Shown: positions 43,273 through 52,828, counted from the first letter of the stretch. The stretch is DNA of 64,000 bases from Brevibacterium epidermidis NBRC 14811 (GCF_001570805.1 NZ_BCSJ01000021.1:1-64000); one strand, 5' to 3'. The notes: generated by a model not told the origin, from the sequence alone. Numbers and translations are program-made.

Positions 43273-44403
43273 ATGTCAGCACAAAACCGTCACCGGTTCG
43301 AACGTCCGACTCTGCGCAAGCGTGCAGTGCACCTGCCAAGTTCACAAGGCCAACGAGCCGCAACCCTTTTCAGTCGTCGCATCGTCCACAGCGAACCGCA
43401 GGAGCTTATCACTTCCAAGTCGTTTGCCGAGGCCGTGGCAGTGCGTATCTCCGAGGATGGCTCCTCGACTTCACCTGGCGCGATCACTCAGGTCATCATC
43501 CCCCAGTCCTCTCCCGAACTCTTGGCCGAGATCGCCTCGGCGTGGGATCTCCACCCGGTCCTCGTCGACGACCTCTTCCACGCCAACCAGCGTGCCAAGG
43601 TCGAACGCTACGACGATGTGCTCTTCGTCGTCCTCAAATCAGCGGTCTATATCGACGCGAAAGAGGAAGTCGATTTCAACGAGTTCCATCTGCTTATGAA
43701 GGACGATGCGCTCGTCATCATCTGTCAGGGAGACCGCTTCATCGACGGCACTCTGATTCCGCCGGACACAGCGGGAATCCAGGAGTACTTCACGAACGAG
43801 AAGCGCAGTTGGACGAAAGACCGTGGACTTCTCGCGCTTGGTCCGGAGGCACTCATCTACCGCCTGCTCGATACCGCGGTCGATGGATACTTCCCAGTTC
43901 TCGACGGGTTGCAGGATGACAAAGACGGGATCGAAAGACAGGTATTCAGTGGGGACACTGCTGCTGCCGAGCGCATCTATCTCCTCAGCCAAGAAGTCAT
44001 CGACGTCCTGCACAACTCCACCCACCTCATTCGGCTGACGCAAGCGCTGGGCAATGGGGCCACCAAGTACGCAATTCCCGACGACCTTCGTGCCTACCTC
44101 GATGACGTCACGGATCATCTCACCAGAGTCCTTGCCGAAGCCGGAGAGCTTCGCGAGTCCCTGTCTCAGATCCTCAACGTCAATTCCACGCTCGTCGCTC
44201 AGCGCCAGAACGAGGACATGAAGAAGATCTCCGGATGGGCAGCGATCCTATTCGCACCCACCCTTGTCGGCGCGATCTACGGCATGAACTTTGACGATAT
44301 GCCCGAGCTCCACTGGGCCTTCGGCTACCCGATGGCTCTGGGGCTCATGCTCGGACTGGGTGTCGTGCTCTACGTCGTCTTCCGAGTCAAGAAGTGGATG
44401 TGA
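43273..44403 (+). CDS. CorA-family magnesium/divalent-cation channel
   Basis: The 376-aa protein has a long cytosolic alpha/beta domain (begins IITQ-like VIIPQSSPELLAEIASAW), a helical stalk and two C-terminal membrane helices. The ion-selectivity motif is YGMNFDDMPEL (GMN) between them, ending in basic RVKKWM. CorA pentamers admit Mg2+, Co2+ or Ni2+. It sits inside the wall-polymer cluster; a functional tie (Mg2+ is needed by the transferases and bound by teichoic acids) is only inference. ATG 43273 has GAGGAG 6 nt upstream. Its end overlaps the convergent fusion gene by 17 nt. Confidence 0.9.
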   Translation: MSAQNRHRFERPTLRKRAVHLPSSQGQRAATLFSRRIVHSEPQELITSKSFAEAVAVRISEDGSSTSPGAITQVIIPQSSPELLAEIASAWDLHPVLVDDLFHANQRAKVERYDDVLFVVLKSAVYIDAKEEVDFNEFHLLMKDDALVIICQGDRFIDGTLIPPDTAGIQEYFTNEKRSWTKDRGLLALGPEALIYRLLDTAVDGYFPVLDGLQDDKDGIERQVFSGDTAAAERIYLLSQEVIDVLHNSTHLIRLTQALGNGATKYAIPDDLRAYLDDVTDHLTRVLAEAGELRESLSQILNVNSTLVAQRQNEDMKKISGWAAILFAPTLVGAIYGMNFDDMPELHWAFGYPMALGLMLGLGVVLYVVFRVKKWM

Positions 44404-47086
44404 GCGGTCGGGTCACCGGCGACTCTTCCCCGGCAGTTTCCTCGGAGGTTCCGAAGACCACCTCGACAAACTCCTTCATGACCGCGCGATTGTAATCGTC
44501 CCCGTCAAACGCACGAGCGCGGATCTGCCCGTCGAGGAACTTCCTCAGACCTTCGGCCAGCGCGTCTTCGTCCGTGTCGACGATGAGCCCTCCGCTGCCT
44601 TCCATGGCACTCTCGACAGAGCCGAATCGCGTGGTCACAATCGGCAATCCCAAAACTCTGGCTTCAAGGATGACAATCGGCTGCCCTTCATAGTCACTCG
44701 ACATCACAAAGCAGTCGCAGGCGGACATCACTGAATACGGGTTTCGCAGTCGACCGGTGAACTGCACCTGACCGGCGATACCCAACGAAACCGCCAACTG
44801 CTTCAGCTCGCTCTCCAACGGACCTTCTCCGATGATCACCAACTTCGCGTCTGGTTTCTCGGCGGCGATCTCTGCAAATGCCCTGATCAGTCTTGCGTGG
44901 TTCTTTTCGGGTGAGAGTCGGCCTACCGTGACGAAGGTCGCCCCACCGTTATCGCCTACGAAACTCGAGAGACTGCGCTGTCTGGATGCCTCGGTGATGA
45001 TCTCGTCATATGAATAGAACTGCCCGAGCGCCTTGACGGCGTCGCCCAGATTCTGAAGTGAGTGGTCCCCTGCAGCACAGTTACTCGCCATTGATCCGCC
45101 AGTACCGGAACGGATTCGCTCAATGTTGATGGTATTACGTGCGCTGGTGAATTTTTGACCTCGAACGTACCTGCCGAGGCTCTTCTGATTGATTCTGTCC
45201 AAGTCGGGCGAGACAGAGACCAGTGCGTCGAAATCTCGATAGAGCTTGAAAACTCCAGTCAGATTCCGAAAATGAGGTCGCACGCCGTTGACCTCGCGCT
45301 CAGCATCGGCGACCAGGTCGTTGTGCAGCCAAATCACCTTCCGCGGCGCGGTCGCGTGCGCAACTATCCGAGTCCAGTAGGAGGAGTAGCCGCTGAAATC
45401 GACAGCTGCGTCAAATTGAGCATGTCCGAAGATCCGTCGCCATTCCCAATCCCAGATGGTTTCAGCACTATCGCTTTCGGGAAGCTCTTCGACACTCGCA
45501 TTTTCAAGGTCGTTCATGCTGCCCAGCAAGGGCAGCTGAAGTATGCTTCCATCCCTGATCACCTGCCGCACGTGTCCAGGGATCATTGCGGCGTTCTCTT
45601 TGCGATCGCGCTGCCCGGAACGATAGAAGAAGGCCGTGACATCGTATTGATCGCTGTCGATGCTGTGTAGCAGGTTCAGCGCGGAGGAAGTGATCCCATT
45701 GGTGATCATCCCGCCAAGATATATGACCAGCTTCTTACGGCCGTCACTGAATCCACGTCTGACGTTGTACTTGGCTTCGTTCTCTCCGAATATGACGTCG
45801 AGGATGCGAGATCCGGCTCCTCCGTCGTCCTTGGCATTCAGTTTCGACGCCAACTCGGAATAGCGTTCATTCTCTCGCGGGAACGCCGATCTGAATTGCT
45901 CGGCATCGACCATATCGACGATGTTCTCCACCAGCTGCTGGTCGGTGCGCGACGTGGGGCCGGGAAGCTCGCTCGGGTCGAGATACATTCCGCGGTCACT
46001 CGCATAGCTGTCAGAATCCGGGATGTGGAATGCGATCGGCCGACCTGTCGCAAGATAGTCGATGAAGATGCTCGAGTAGTCCGTCAGCAACATGTCAGAC
46101 ATCGCCAACGCTTCGTTCGCCGGCACGTCATTGGGGATCAGGAACTCTGCGAATTCGGGATCGTCGATCAGCTGGTCGAAGATGACTTGGTGGGCTTTGA
46201 GAAGAACGACCCAGTCCTGAAGTTCAGGACGCTCTCGTAGAGCCCTAACCGTTGCCTTCAGCCGATTGGCATCCGCGTTCGGCTTGTAGAACGACTCACC
46301 ACGCCACGTGGGCGCATAGAGGAGGACCTTCTTGCCATCAGTCTCAATACCTCGTCCGCGAAGTGCCTTTCTGGCCTGGCTGCCCGCATTGGACCCGAAC
46401 ATCGAGTCAGTTCGCGGGTAACCCTCTTCGATGATCGCGCCGTCGTAGACATTCGCCAGCTTGTATGCACCTAGGTACATCTCGTTCGTCATGAATGAAT
46501 TCTGGGAGACTAGATAGTCGGCTGACATGAAGTTGCGCAGGACATTCCTGGCGCCGTCAGCACCGTTCTCGATGTCGTAGCCCATCTTCTTGAGCGGAGT
46601 GCCGTGCCACAGGTTGACATAAGTCTGGTCAGGCCGCTTGATGAATTCAGCCGGAAAGGTTGCGTTGTTGAAAAGGTACTGACTGCTTTCCAACCGCTCG
46701 AAATAGCTAGTTGACCTGTACTTGACGAAGTCCACTCGTGGATGATCTGCGAACTCGGCGCGAAATGGCGAATCCCACGCTTTAGCCGACAGGACCCAGG
46801 TATGACGAAACTGTCGGTACTGCGGATCTTCGATCATCTGCCGGAAGAGTGCTTCGGGGTTGCAGAGTGCGCCGTTTCCTGAGAACGATTCCCACACAAT
46901 CGTCTTCTTGCGCACCGGGGCTGACAGGGTTTTGACGAACGCCCGTGACTTCACCGCAGATGAAAGCGATTTTCTGTTCTGCCGCAGTTGCTTTGCCCAC
47001 TGGACACGCTCCCGGCGGAGGTAGGCCGACATCGCCGACGGAAGTGTCTTCAACAGAGCTTGCTTTGCCTGAGGTCCTAAGTGCAC
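44387..47086 (-). CDS. Bifunctional TagF-like phosphotransferase fused to GT4 glycosyltransferase
   Basis: The 899-aa protein has two enzymes. Residues about 55-435 form a CDP-glycerol glycerophosphotransferase (KTIVWESFSGNGALCNPEALFRQM, NLWHGTPLKKMGYD, EEGYPRTDSMF, LLYAPTWRGESFYKP, LLTDYSSIFIDYLATGRPIAFHI). Residues about 450-890 form a GT4 (LVIYLGGMITNGITSSALNLL, TVGRLSPEKNHARLIRAF, DYEGQPIVILEARVLGLPIVTT). It could build a repeat with alternating phosphopolyol and sugar, or elongate and decorate in one polypeptide. GTG 47086 has GGAG 4 nt upstream. It diverges from the related gene at 47210. Confidence 0.88.
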   Translation of the reverse strand: MHLGPQAKQALLKTLPSAMSAYLRRERVQWAKQLRQNRKSLSSAVKSRAFVKTLSAPVRKKTIVWESFSGNGALCNPEALFRQMIEDPQYRQFRHTWVLSAKAWDSPFRAEFADHPRVDFVKYRSTSYFERLESSQYLFNNATFPAEFIKRPDQTYVNLWHGTPLKKMGYDIENGADGARNVLRNFMSADYLVSQNSFMTNEMYLGAYKLANVYDGAIIEEGYPRTDSMFGSNAGSQARKALRGRGIETDGKKVLLYAPTWRGESFYKPNADANRLKATVRALRERPELQDWVVLLKAHQVIFDQLIDDPEFAEFLIPNDVPANEALAMSDMLLTDYSSIFIDYLATGRPIAFHIPDSDSYASDRGMYLDPSELPGPTSRTDQQLVENIVDMVDAEQFRSAFPRENERYSELASKLNAKDDGGAGSRILDVIFGENEAKYNVRRGFSDGRKKLVIYLGGMITNGITSSALNLLHSIDSDQYDVTAFFYRSGQRDRKENAAMIPGHVRQVIRDGSILQLPLLGSMNDLENASVEELPESDSAETIWDWEWRRIFGHAQFDAAVDFSGYSSYWTRIVAHATAPRKVIWLHNDLVADAEREVNGVRPHFRNLTGVFKLYRDFDALVSVSPDLDRINQKSLGRYVRGQKFTSARNTINIERIRSGTGGSMASNCAAGDHSLQNLGDAVKALGQFYSYDEIITEASRQRSLSSFVGDNGGATFVTVGRLSPEKNHARLIRAFAEIAAEKPDAKLVIIGEGPLESELKQLAVSLGIAGQVQFTGRLRNPYSVMSACDCFVMSSDYEGQPIVILEARVLGLPIVTTRFGSVESAMEGSGGLIVDTDEDALAEGLRKFLDGQIRARAFDGDDYNRAVMKEFVEVVFGTSEETAGEESPVTRPLTSTS

Positions 47087-47209
47087 AGTGCTCCAAATCA
47101 GTTTCGGTGACCCATCATGATGAACGCCGGGCCGACGGCGATCAAATGTGTAGTGAATTTTTCGTCGTTAGGTATTCTAACGGCGGACAGAGTTGACGTC
47201 GGCAACGAC

Positions 47210-49042
47210 ATGAAGCCAGGGCGCAGCGGTTGGAGAGAACCAACAATCCAAGGCTTGTCGTATAGCGCCCGCCAGCTCAACAACAATCGATCGGAGAGCC
47301 CAAACGTGCCAGGCCGCATAACCCGAGAAGCGCCTAAGGGCCTCCTGCACCATCGTCGAACAACTGGCGACGAGTTTTGGAAGAAGAAGCTGCGCAACGT
47401 CGAAGAGATGAAGACTCGGCAGGCCGAATACAACGAGTCCGTCCCGACGAATGCCACAGTGATCTTCTACGAGAGCATGTCCGGCGCTCGAATGATGGAC
47501 TCTCCTTATGCCCTATTTGCTCGTATCTTCGATGACCCTGAGTTTCGCGATTATCACCACGTGTGGTCAGTTCGGTCTCAGGACCTGGTGCCGGAGGAAC
47601 TCAAAGACGAGCCGCGAGTCACTTTTGTCACCCGCAGCACCGACGCTCACATGTATTTCCTTTCGCTGGCCGGGTACATCATCGGCAACTCCCTGCTGCC
47701 CGATCACTTTGTGCGCAAAGCTGATCAGAAGTACCTCAACACATGGCATGGGATTGCTTATAAAGCGTTGGGCCGAACCGAAGACTCGCTACTAGGAGCT
47801 GCGGGAAGTGTCTACAACCTGTTACAGGCCACCCATGTTCTCACTCCCTGCCCGTTCATGACCGAGACCGAGCTGTCGAGGTTCTCTCTGCGCGGCGTCT
47901 TCTCCGGATCAATGGCCGAGGTCGGCTATCCCAGACAAGATCTGACGTTGAACATGCCTAAGGAACGGGCAAGCCGTATACGGAGCGAGCTGGGGCTCGA
48001 CCCCGACAAGAAGACAGTCTTATACGCGCCGACTTGGCGCGGGAACAAGGGCTCAGCTAGTTTCGACGCGGAACAGCTCGAAAGGGACATCGACAGCCTG
48101 ACCAAGCTTGACGCAAATGTGGTCTTCCAAGCTCACCACATCATGCTCAGGCACATAAAGAATGTCGACTACGGCAACATCATTGTGCCGCCGCCCAGTA
48201 TTGTCACCAACGAGCTGCTTGCCGTCGTCGATCTGCTCATCTCAGACTACTCGAGCATTTTCTTCGACTTCTTAGCCACGAATAAACCCATCGTCCACTA
48301 CCTCTACGATTATGACGCGTATGAGGAAGAGCGTGGACTCTTGCTCGATAAGAGTGAGCTTCCCGGCCCGATCGTCACAACAAGTGACGAGCTGATTGCG
48401 ACAGTCAATGACCTGACAGCTGACACGTTTTCACCCGATGAGAAGTACCGACAAGCACAGTCGAAATTCGTACCCCACGACGACGGACATGCCTCCGATC
48501 GGACGATCAGATGGTTCTTTCATGGAGACACCGGCAACACCAAACTGATTGAAACACGCAAGCGCCCGAGCATCATATTTTGGGGGGCGCGTCTCGACAA
48601 AGGAAAGAAGACCAGAGATTTCCTAGAATCAGTACGGATCGCGGCCGAAGCTGGCGACAAGGATGTGACTCTGTTCGTCGCTCATTCGGTGAAGTCCAAT
48701 GAGACCGCGATGGAACAGATCAGAAAGTTGGGCCTCTCGGTATCGGTCGTAGCACGAAACGACTATGAGATGGCCATGACAACGGCGGAACGTCATGCTC
48801 GAAGTCCGGAAGATGCTTCGCGGGATGCACGCCAGGAGCAGAGGACAACACCGTTCTGGGAACGACTGACGTCGGTTTTTCGGAGAACTCGGAAATCCGA
48901 TGAACGTCCAGACAGTCTTCTGTCTGACATGTACAAGCGCGAATACCGTCGCGTGTTCGGGGATTCACTATTCGACGAAGTGGTGATGTTCCCGGGAGCA
49001 TCGCACTTCTGGAAGAAGCTGGCTGAGCATGCGCACAAGTGA
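47210..49042 (+). CDS. TagF-like CDP-glycerol glycerophosphotransferase with truncated GT4 remnant
   Basis: The protein is about 610 aa. The core is a polyol-phosphate transferase: TVIFYESMSGARMMDSPYAL, LNTWHGIAYKALG, AEVGYPRQDLTL, VLYAPTWRGNKGS, VFQAHHIMLRHI and LISDYSSIFFDFLATNKPIVHYLYDYD. The last ~170 residues (SIIFWGARLDKGKKTRDFLESV... then YRRVFGDSLFDEVVMFPGASHFWKKLAEHA) match the linker and first half of the GT4 domain in the 44387-47086 protein and then stop, so the catalytic GT4 half is missing. ATG 47210 is chosen; a -10-like TATTCT lies at 47171-47176. Earlier in-frame starts exist from 47117. Confidence 0.83.
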   Translation: MKPGRSGWREPTIQGLSYSARQLNNNRSESPNVPGRITREAPKGLLHHRRTTGDEFWKKKLRNVEEMKTRQAEYNESVPTNATVIFYESMSGARMMDSPYALFARIFDDPEFRDYHHVWSVRSQDLVPEELKDEPRVTFVTRSTDAHMYFLSLAGYIIGNSLLPDHFVRKADQKYLNTWHGIAYKALGRTEDSLLGAAGSVYNLLQATHVLTPCPFMTETELSRFSLRGVFSGSMAEVGYPRQDLTLNMPKERASRIRSELGLDPDKKTVLYAPTWRGNKGSASFDAEQLERDIDSLTKLDANVVFQAHHIMLRHIKNVDYGNIIVPPPSIVTNELLAVVDLLISDYSSIFFDFLATNKPIVHYLYDYDAYEEERGLLLDKSELPGPIVTTSDELIATVNDLTADTFSPDEKYRQAQSKFVPHDDGHASDRTIRWFFHGDTGNTKLIETRKRPSIIFWGARLDKGKKTRDFLESVRIAAEAGDKDVTLFVAHSVKSNETAMEQIRKLGLSVSVVARNDYEMAMTTAERHARSPEDASRDARQEQRTTPFWERLTSVFRRTRKSDERPDSLLSDMYKREYRRVFGDSLFDEVVMFPGASHFWKKLAEHAHK

Positions 49043-49069
49043 CACCTCGAACTATTCGAAAGGTCCGTT

Positions 49070-50104
49070 GTGAAGAACAACATCCTATGGCTGACGCTCC
49101 AGACACAGCCCAATGAAATCGACTCAATGGTCACGGACAACAACGGGTTGCCTCGCTACTTTCGAGTCGACACGTCGTCAGTCGAGCAGCCGGATGTCGA
49201 CATGATGAAGTTGTCGCTGAAGAACACGATTGCCAAGGACCTGTTGCTGACCCTGACCAATCTCGGCTATTCCCTGTACTACAACACAACTGATGAGAGC
49301 CGCTTCGTCAGACACGATCGTATTGTTCATCATTGGCCCGCAGTGAAAGACGGCACATTCGAGGCGTCCGTGGAGGGCATCGTCCACCAGTTCGAGGCTC
49401 CCCCTTCGGGCGAAGTCGAACGCCTCGTGGTCATCATGTCACCGATCAATTCGAAGCCCCGCCTGATTCGGTACTTCCGTCCGTCTTTCGCCACCCTGAT
49501 GAAGTATGTTCCACGGAACACAGCAATCCTGAGAATTGCAGACGTCGGCGGAGTCAAGGGAGCGTTCTACCTGAACACGAGTTTCCTCCCCGACAACAGC
49601 ACGAGGATCCAGAACCTGATCAAGTCGACTATCGATCGCCATGGAATCAGTTCACGCAATGTCGTCCTGTTCGGCGCCTCGAAGGGCGGAACCGGGGCTT
49701 TGTTCCACGGGCTGACCGGGGGTTGGAAGTTCGTCGCGGTCGACCCCATCCTCTCCGACGCCTGGTACGTAGAGAACGAAAATGACTATCACTTCACCAC
49801 CGGTGGTGTTTTCCCGCGCACCAAGCAAGAAGTGTTCACAGAGCTCGTCGACCAGGTCGAGTCCGATCTGCGAACTGAAACCCGAGACTCTGTGATTGTC
49901 ACGTCTTCGAGATCACCGCAGTATTCCTACACGGGTGAAATCGTGCACCCGATCAACGACCTATTGACGATCTTCAGCTCCGACAATCCGGAGATCGTGA
50001 AGCATCCAGACGTGGCCCCAAAGACCATCTATTCGCAGGTATTGGCGATCAACAGCCTCTTGGTCGATCTCCCTCTGCCGAAGGGAGAGCAGCCGATCCC
50101 CTGA
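49070..50104 (+). CDS. XcbB/CpsF-family capsular polysaccharide biosynthesis protein
   Basis: The 344-aa protein has the XcbB/CpsF pattern: a hydrolase-like core with LVVIMSPINSKPRLIRYFRPSF, AILRIADVGGVKGAFYLNT and a serine-elbow VVLFGASKGGTGALFHGL, then VAVDPILSDAWY. Relatives are encoded in capsule and teichoic-acid loci next to phosphotransferases. The alpha/beta-hydrolase elbow suggests an esterase or acyl-transfer activity, but no reaction is established here. GTG 49070 has GAAAGG 6 nt upstream, 27 nt after the phosphotransferase stop, so the two genes form an operon. It closes the wall-polymer cluster. Confidence 0.83.
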   Translation: MKNNILWLTLQTQPNEIDSMVTDNNGLPRYFRVDTSSVEQPDVDMMKLSLKNTIAKDLLLTLTNLGYSLYYNTTDESRFVRHDRIVHHWPAVKDGTFEASVEGIVHQFEAPPSGEVERLVVIMSPINSKPRLIRYFRPSFATLMKYVPRNTAILRIADVGGVKGAFYLNTSFLPDNSTRIQNLIKSTIDRHGISSRNVVLFGASKGGTGALFHGLTGGWKFVAVDPILSDAWYVENENDYHFTTGGVFPRTKQEVFTELVDQVESDLRTETRDSVIVTSSRSPQYSYTGEIVHPINDLLTIFSSDNPEIVKHPDVAPKTIYSQVLAINSLLVDLPLPKGEQPIP

Positions 50105-50247
50105 AAACCGACGGTCCTAGTCGGAGCGGTCGGTGTCTTTCCGAGACAAGAAGTGGACAAAGGTGCCGAGAAAGCACCCCCACCTCCCCGCCTAATACAG
50201 CGAGCATAGACTGGCAGTGACCAGAAGACTTGTCGGCAGGAGGAATC

Positions 50248-50853
50248 ATGGCCACACCCCAGAACCCCACTAATCCTTCGGGCACGGTCCGTTCACTCAT
50301 GACCGAGCTCGGCAAAGGCGCTTTCTGGGCGGTACTGATCCGCGGCATCCTCGCAGTCCTCTTCGGCATCCTAATTCTCAGCGCACCCGCCGCAATGGCG
50401 CTCACCCTCGGAATCTTGATGGGCGCCTGGCTCGCCGTCGACGGCGTCTTTGAAATCATCCATGCCATCCACGCACGCAGACAGAATCTCTCCTGGGGTT
50501 GGGAGATGGCCGGCGGCATCGCCTACATCATCGGCGGCATCATCATTATGGTTGTGCCTCTGACCTTCGTCGTCATCGGCGGCGCCGTCATCCTCCTGAT
50601 GATGGCCTCGGGTATGCTCATCCGCGGCATCCTCAGCGTGGCGTCGAAGACGTTCCGGGGTTGGTCAAAGATCCTCGGCGTCCTCGACATCATCTTCGCG
50701 ATCATCATGTTCATCGTCGTCTTCTCCAACCCGGGAGCCGCACTTCTCGCTCTGGCCTGGATCATCGCGATCTACACGATCATCTTCGGCATCTTCCTCA
50801 TCATCATGGCCTTCGCCGCTCGTTCACAGACGAAGAAGGCATTCGGAAACTGA
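50248..50853 (+). CDS. HdeD/DUF308-family membrane protein
   Basis: The 201-aa membrane protein has six hydrophobic segments arranged as three repeated hairpins (AVLFGILILSAPAAMALTLGILMGAWLAVDGVFEI, then similar units), as in the HdeD/DUF308 family linked to acid resistance in enterobacteria. The role in actinobacteria is unknown. ATG 50248 has GCAGGAGG 4 nt upstream; the GTG at 50230 is rejected. A -10-like TAGACT lies at 50207-50212. It converges with the CPBP gene, with stop codons directly adjacent. Confidence 0.87.
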   Translation: MATPQNPTNPSGTVRSLMTELGKGAFWAVLIRGILAVLFGILILSAPAAMALTLGILMGAWLAVDGVFEIIHAIHARRQNLSWGWEMAGGIAYIIGGIIIMVVPLTFVVIGGAVILLMMASGMLIRGILSVASKTFRGWSKILGVLDIIFAIIMFIVVFSNPGAALLALAWIIAIYTIIFGIFLIIMAFAARSQTKKAFGN

Positions 50854-51756
50854 CTATCCGGCAGGGAGTGCCGGCCGGTCGAAGAACAGACGGCGCTCCC
50901 TGACGAGGATGATCATCGAGATGACGAGCATCAGGCCGGTCTGAATGAGCTTCGAGTCCGGGTCGGTCATGAAGATCTCCGCAGACATATTCGCCGAAGC
51001 GTGAAAGACCACCGGAACCAAGATGCTGCGTCCGCACCGAAAGTACAGCCAGTTCATCACGAGCACGAACGCCACCATCGAAACGGGGAAGTTCAAGGTC
51101 TGGAGCACCCCGGATTCGACGACCTCGTTCTGGTAGTAGCCGTCGATGAACGACAGCGGCACATGCCACAGCGCCCAGATGAGTGTGAAGAGCATCGATG
51201 CCGAGAACACCCGCATCTTCCTCACCAAGGTGTCAGTGCCATAGCTGTGCCAGGCGAGCTCTTCGATGACGGCGGCCCCGATGAGCGTCACCCAAACCGG
51301 CATCAGCCCTGTGGAGAAGGTGAACCCTCCCCGCAATTTGAACTGCCCGGGATCGTAGCCGAAGAACAGGGACAGTCCCTGCGCAGCCATCAGGGTCAGG
51401 GGAACAAGGAACACAGCCGCAACGAGGAACGGCCACCGTGCCGAACTCGGCCACCTCAACCTGCTGACGATGTCGGCTCGCAGTTCCGGCCGATGCCGGA
51501 CAAAAGCAATGACCACGGCAAGAGGGGAAAACAGGCCCGCCAATGACAGCACCAAGGTCGCGACGAGCATAGCTCGATTCTGCTCCGGCAGATGACTGAG
51601 GTAGGCGGCCGTGAACCAGAACACCCACGGCAGCACTGTCGCCCACACATAGTACGCAACCGGGCGATCGTATCTGTGCAGAACCGCTTCATCCTGGCGA
51701 CCCCCAGTGCTGTCGGGGTCGACGGGAACGTTGTCGAGGACGGGGTCGGTGACCAT
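50854..51756 (-). CDS. CPBP-family (CAAX protease-like) intramembrane metalloprotease
   Basis: The 300-aa protein has about eight membrane helices. The glutamic-type intramembrane protease motifs are present: EELAWHSYG (EExxxR variant in which Arg is absent), HVPLSF (FxxxH-like) and HASAN. Family members process or bind membrane peptides, for example in bacteriocin self-immunity. The start is ATG 51756: TATTCT lies 7 nt before it with no Shine-Dalgarno, so the mRNA is probably leaderless. The 19 in-frame codons upstream are rejected. The substrate is unknown. Confidence 0.85.
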   Translation of the reverse strand: MVTDPVLDNVPVDPDSTGGRQDEAVLHRYDRPVAYYVWATVLPWVFWFTAAYLSHLPEQNRAMLVATLVLSLAGLFSPLAVVIAFVRHRPELRADIVSRLRWPSSARWPFLVAAVFLVPLTLMAAQGLSLFFGYDPGQFKLRGGFTFSTGLMPVWVTLIGAAVIEELAWHSYGTDTLVRKMRVFSASMLFTLIWALWHVPLSFIDGYYQNEVVESGVLQTLNFPVSMVAFVLVMNWLYFRCGRSILVPVVFHASANMSAEIFMTDPDSKLIQTGLMLVISMIILVRERRLFFDRPALPAG

Positions 51757-51952
51757 AGCGCAAAGAATAGAGTCCGGTCGAGTTCGAAACCAGGGATGAA
51801 CGTTCCTCACCACGATGCCCGCGAATCCGGGCGTACGGCAGTCGTCGGCCGCCTCGGCGAGGTCATTGATTTTCCACCCGTTCGCCCACTCTGCCGATGA
51901 CGTTCACAGCACCTTTGCCGCAAGGTCGCCTGCGCTTCGTAGCGTCACGGAC

Positions 51953-52828
51953 GTGAATACACAGAGAGAGACATCCACACGCACCCGTCCGTTCACGATT
52001 CTCGCCACTGCAGTCCTCACGGCCTCGGCCACCTTCGGTGCCGGCCTCGCCCCCGCGGCAGCCACCGGGCTCGGATCCGCCGGTGACGCACCGGGACTCG
52101 GCTCCCCCAGCGGATTCACCGCCCCGGACAAGGTCGCCGACATCGAATTCCCGACCACGATCTCCCACCGAGGCGGCTCCAACGTCTATCCGGAAGAATC
52201 CATGGAAGGATTCACCGCCTCGGCGAAGGACGGATTCCTCCCCGAGATGGACATCCAGTTCCTCGAAGACGGCACCCCCGTCCTCATCCACGACGACACC
52301 GCAGACCGCACCCTCAACGGCGTGACCGGACCCATCCGGGACCTCAGCCGTGAGGAATGGGACTCGGCCACGATCAAGCACCCGGCCGGCGGAGAGGACG
52401 CCGCCACCGTCACCCTCGACGAACTCCTCGACGAAATGGGCGGCGAGGTCGTCATGGTTCCCGAGATCAAGCCCGGGGCCACCCCCGAGGAGGTCGACCG
52501 GGTTCTCGACGAATTCGACGAACGCGGTCTGAAGGATTCCCTCGTCGTCCAGTCCTTCGACTTCGAAGCGGCTAAGACGATCGCCGAGCGCGGATACACC
52601 TCGCTCTACCTCATGGGTTCGACCATGCCGAAGGAATCCCCGGCCGAGATCAAGGACGCCGGAATCGAATGGGTGGGGCCGAGCAAGAACCTGCCGACGA
52701 ACAAGATGCGCGAGCTCGACAAGGCCGGCTTCCACGTCGCCCCGTACACCCTCGAGACGGCGAAGGACGGGCATCGCCTGCCCGGGTTCATCGACGGCTA
52801 CTTCACCGACGACGCCTGGACTGACTGA
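51953..52828 (+). CDS. Secreted glycerophosphodiester phosphodiesterase
   Basis: The 291-aa protein has a signal peptide (RTRPFTILATAVLTASATFGAGLAPAAA) and the GDPD catalytic core: ISHRGGSNVYPEES (HRG-x-E), EMDIQFLEDGTPVLIHDD and VPEIKPGA. It hydrolyses glycerophosphodiesters to glycerol-3-phosphate and an alcohol outside the cell, and may turn over lipid headgroups or poly(glycerol phosphate) teichoic acid. The start is GTG 51953, with TAGCGT 7 nt upstream, a leaderless-type arrangement. The frame is open 46 codons further upstream, but that segment is not signal-like. It is monocistronic. Confidence 0.9.
   Translation: MNTQRETSTRTRPFTILATAVLTASATFGAGLAPAAATGLGSAGDAPGLGSPSGFTAPDKVADIEFPTTISHRGGSNVYPEESMEGFTASAKDGFLPEMDIQFLEDGTPVLIHDDTADRTLNGVTGPIRDLSREEWDSATIKHPAGGEDAATVTLDELLDEMGGEVVMVPEIKPGATPEEVDRVLDEFDERGLKDSLVVQSFDFEAAKTIAERGYTSLYLMGSTMPKESPAEIKDAGIEWVGPSKNLPTNKMRELDKAGFHVAPYTLETAKDGHRLPGFIDGYFTDDAWTD

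Noticed and set aside
49043..49069. Frameshifted continuation of the truncated GT4 domain
   Set aside because: The intergenic stretch is only 27 nt and the next gene reads immediately as an XcbB/CpsF protein; no GT4 donor-site motif appears in any frame.
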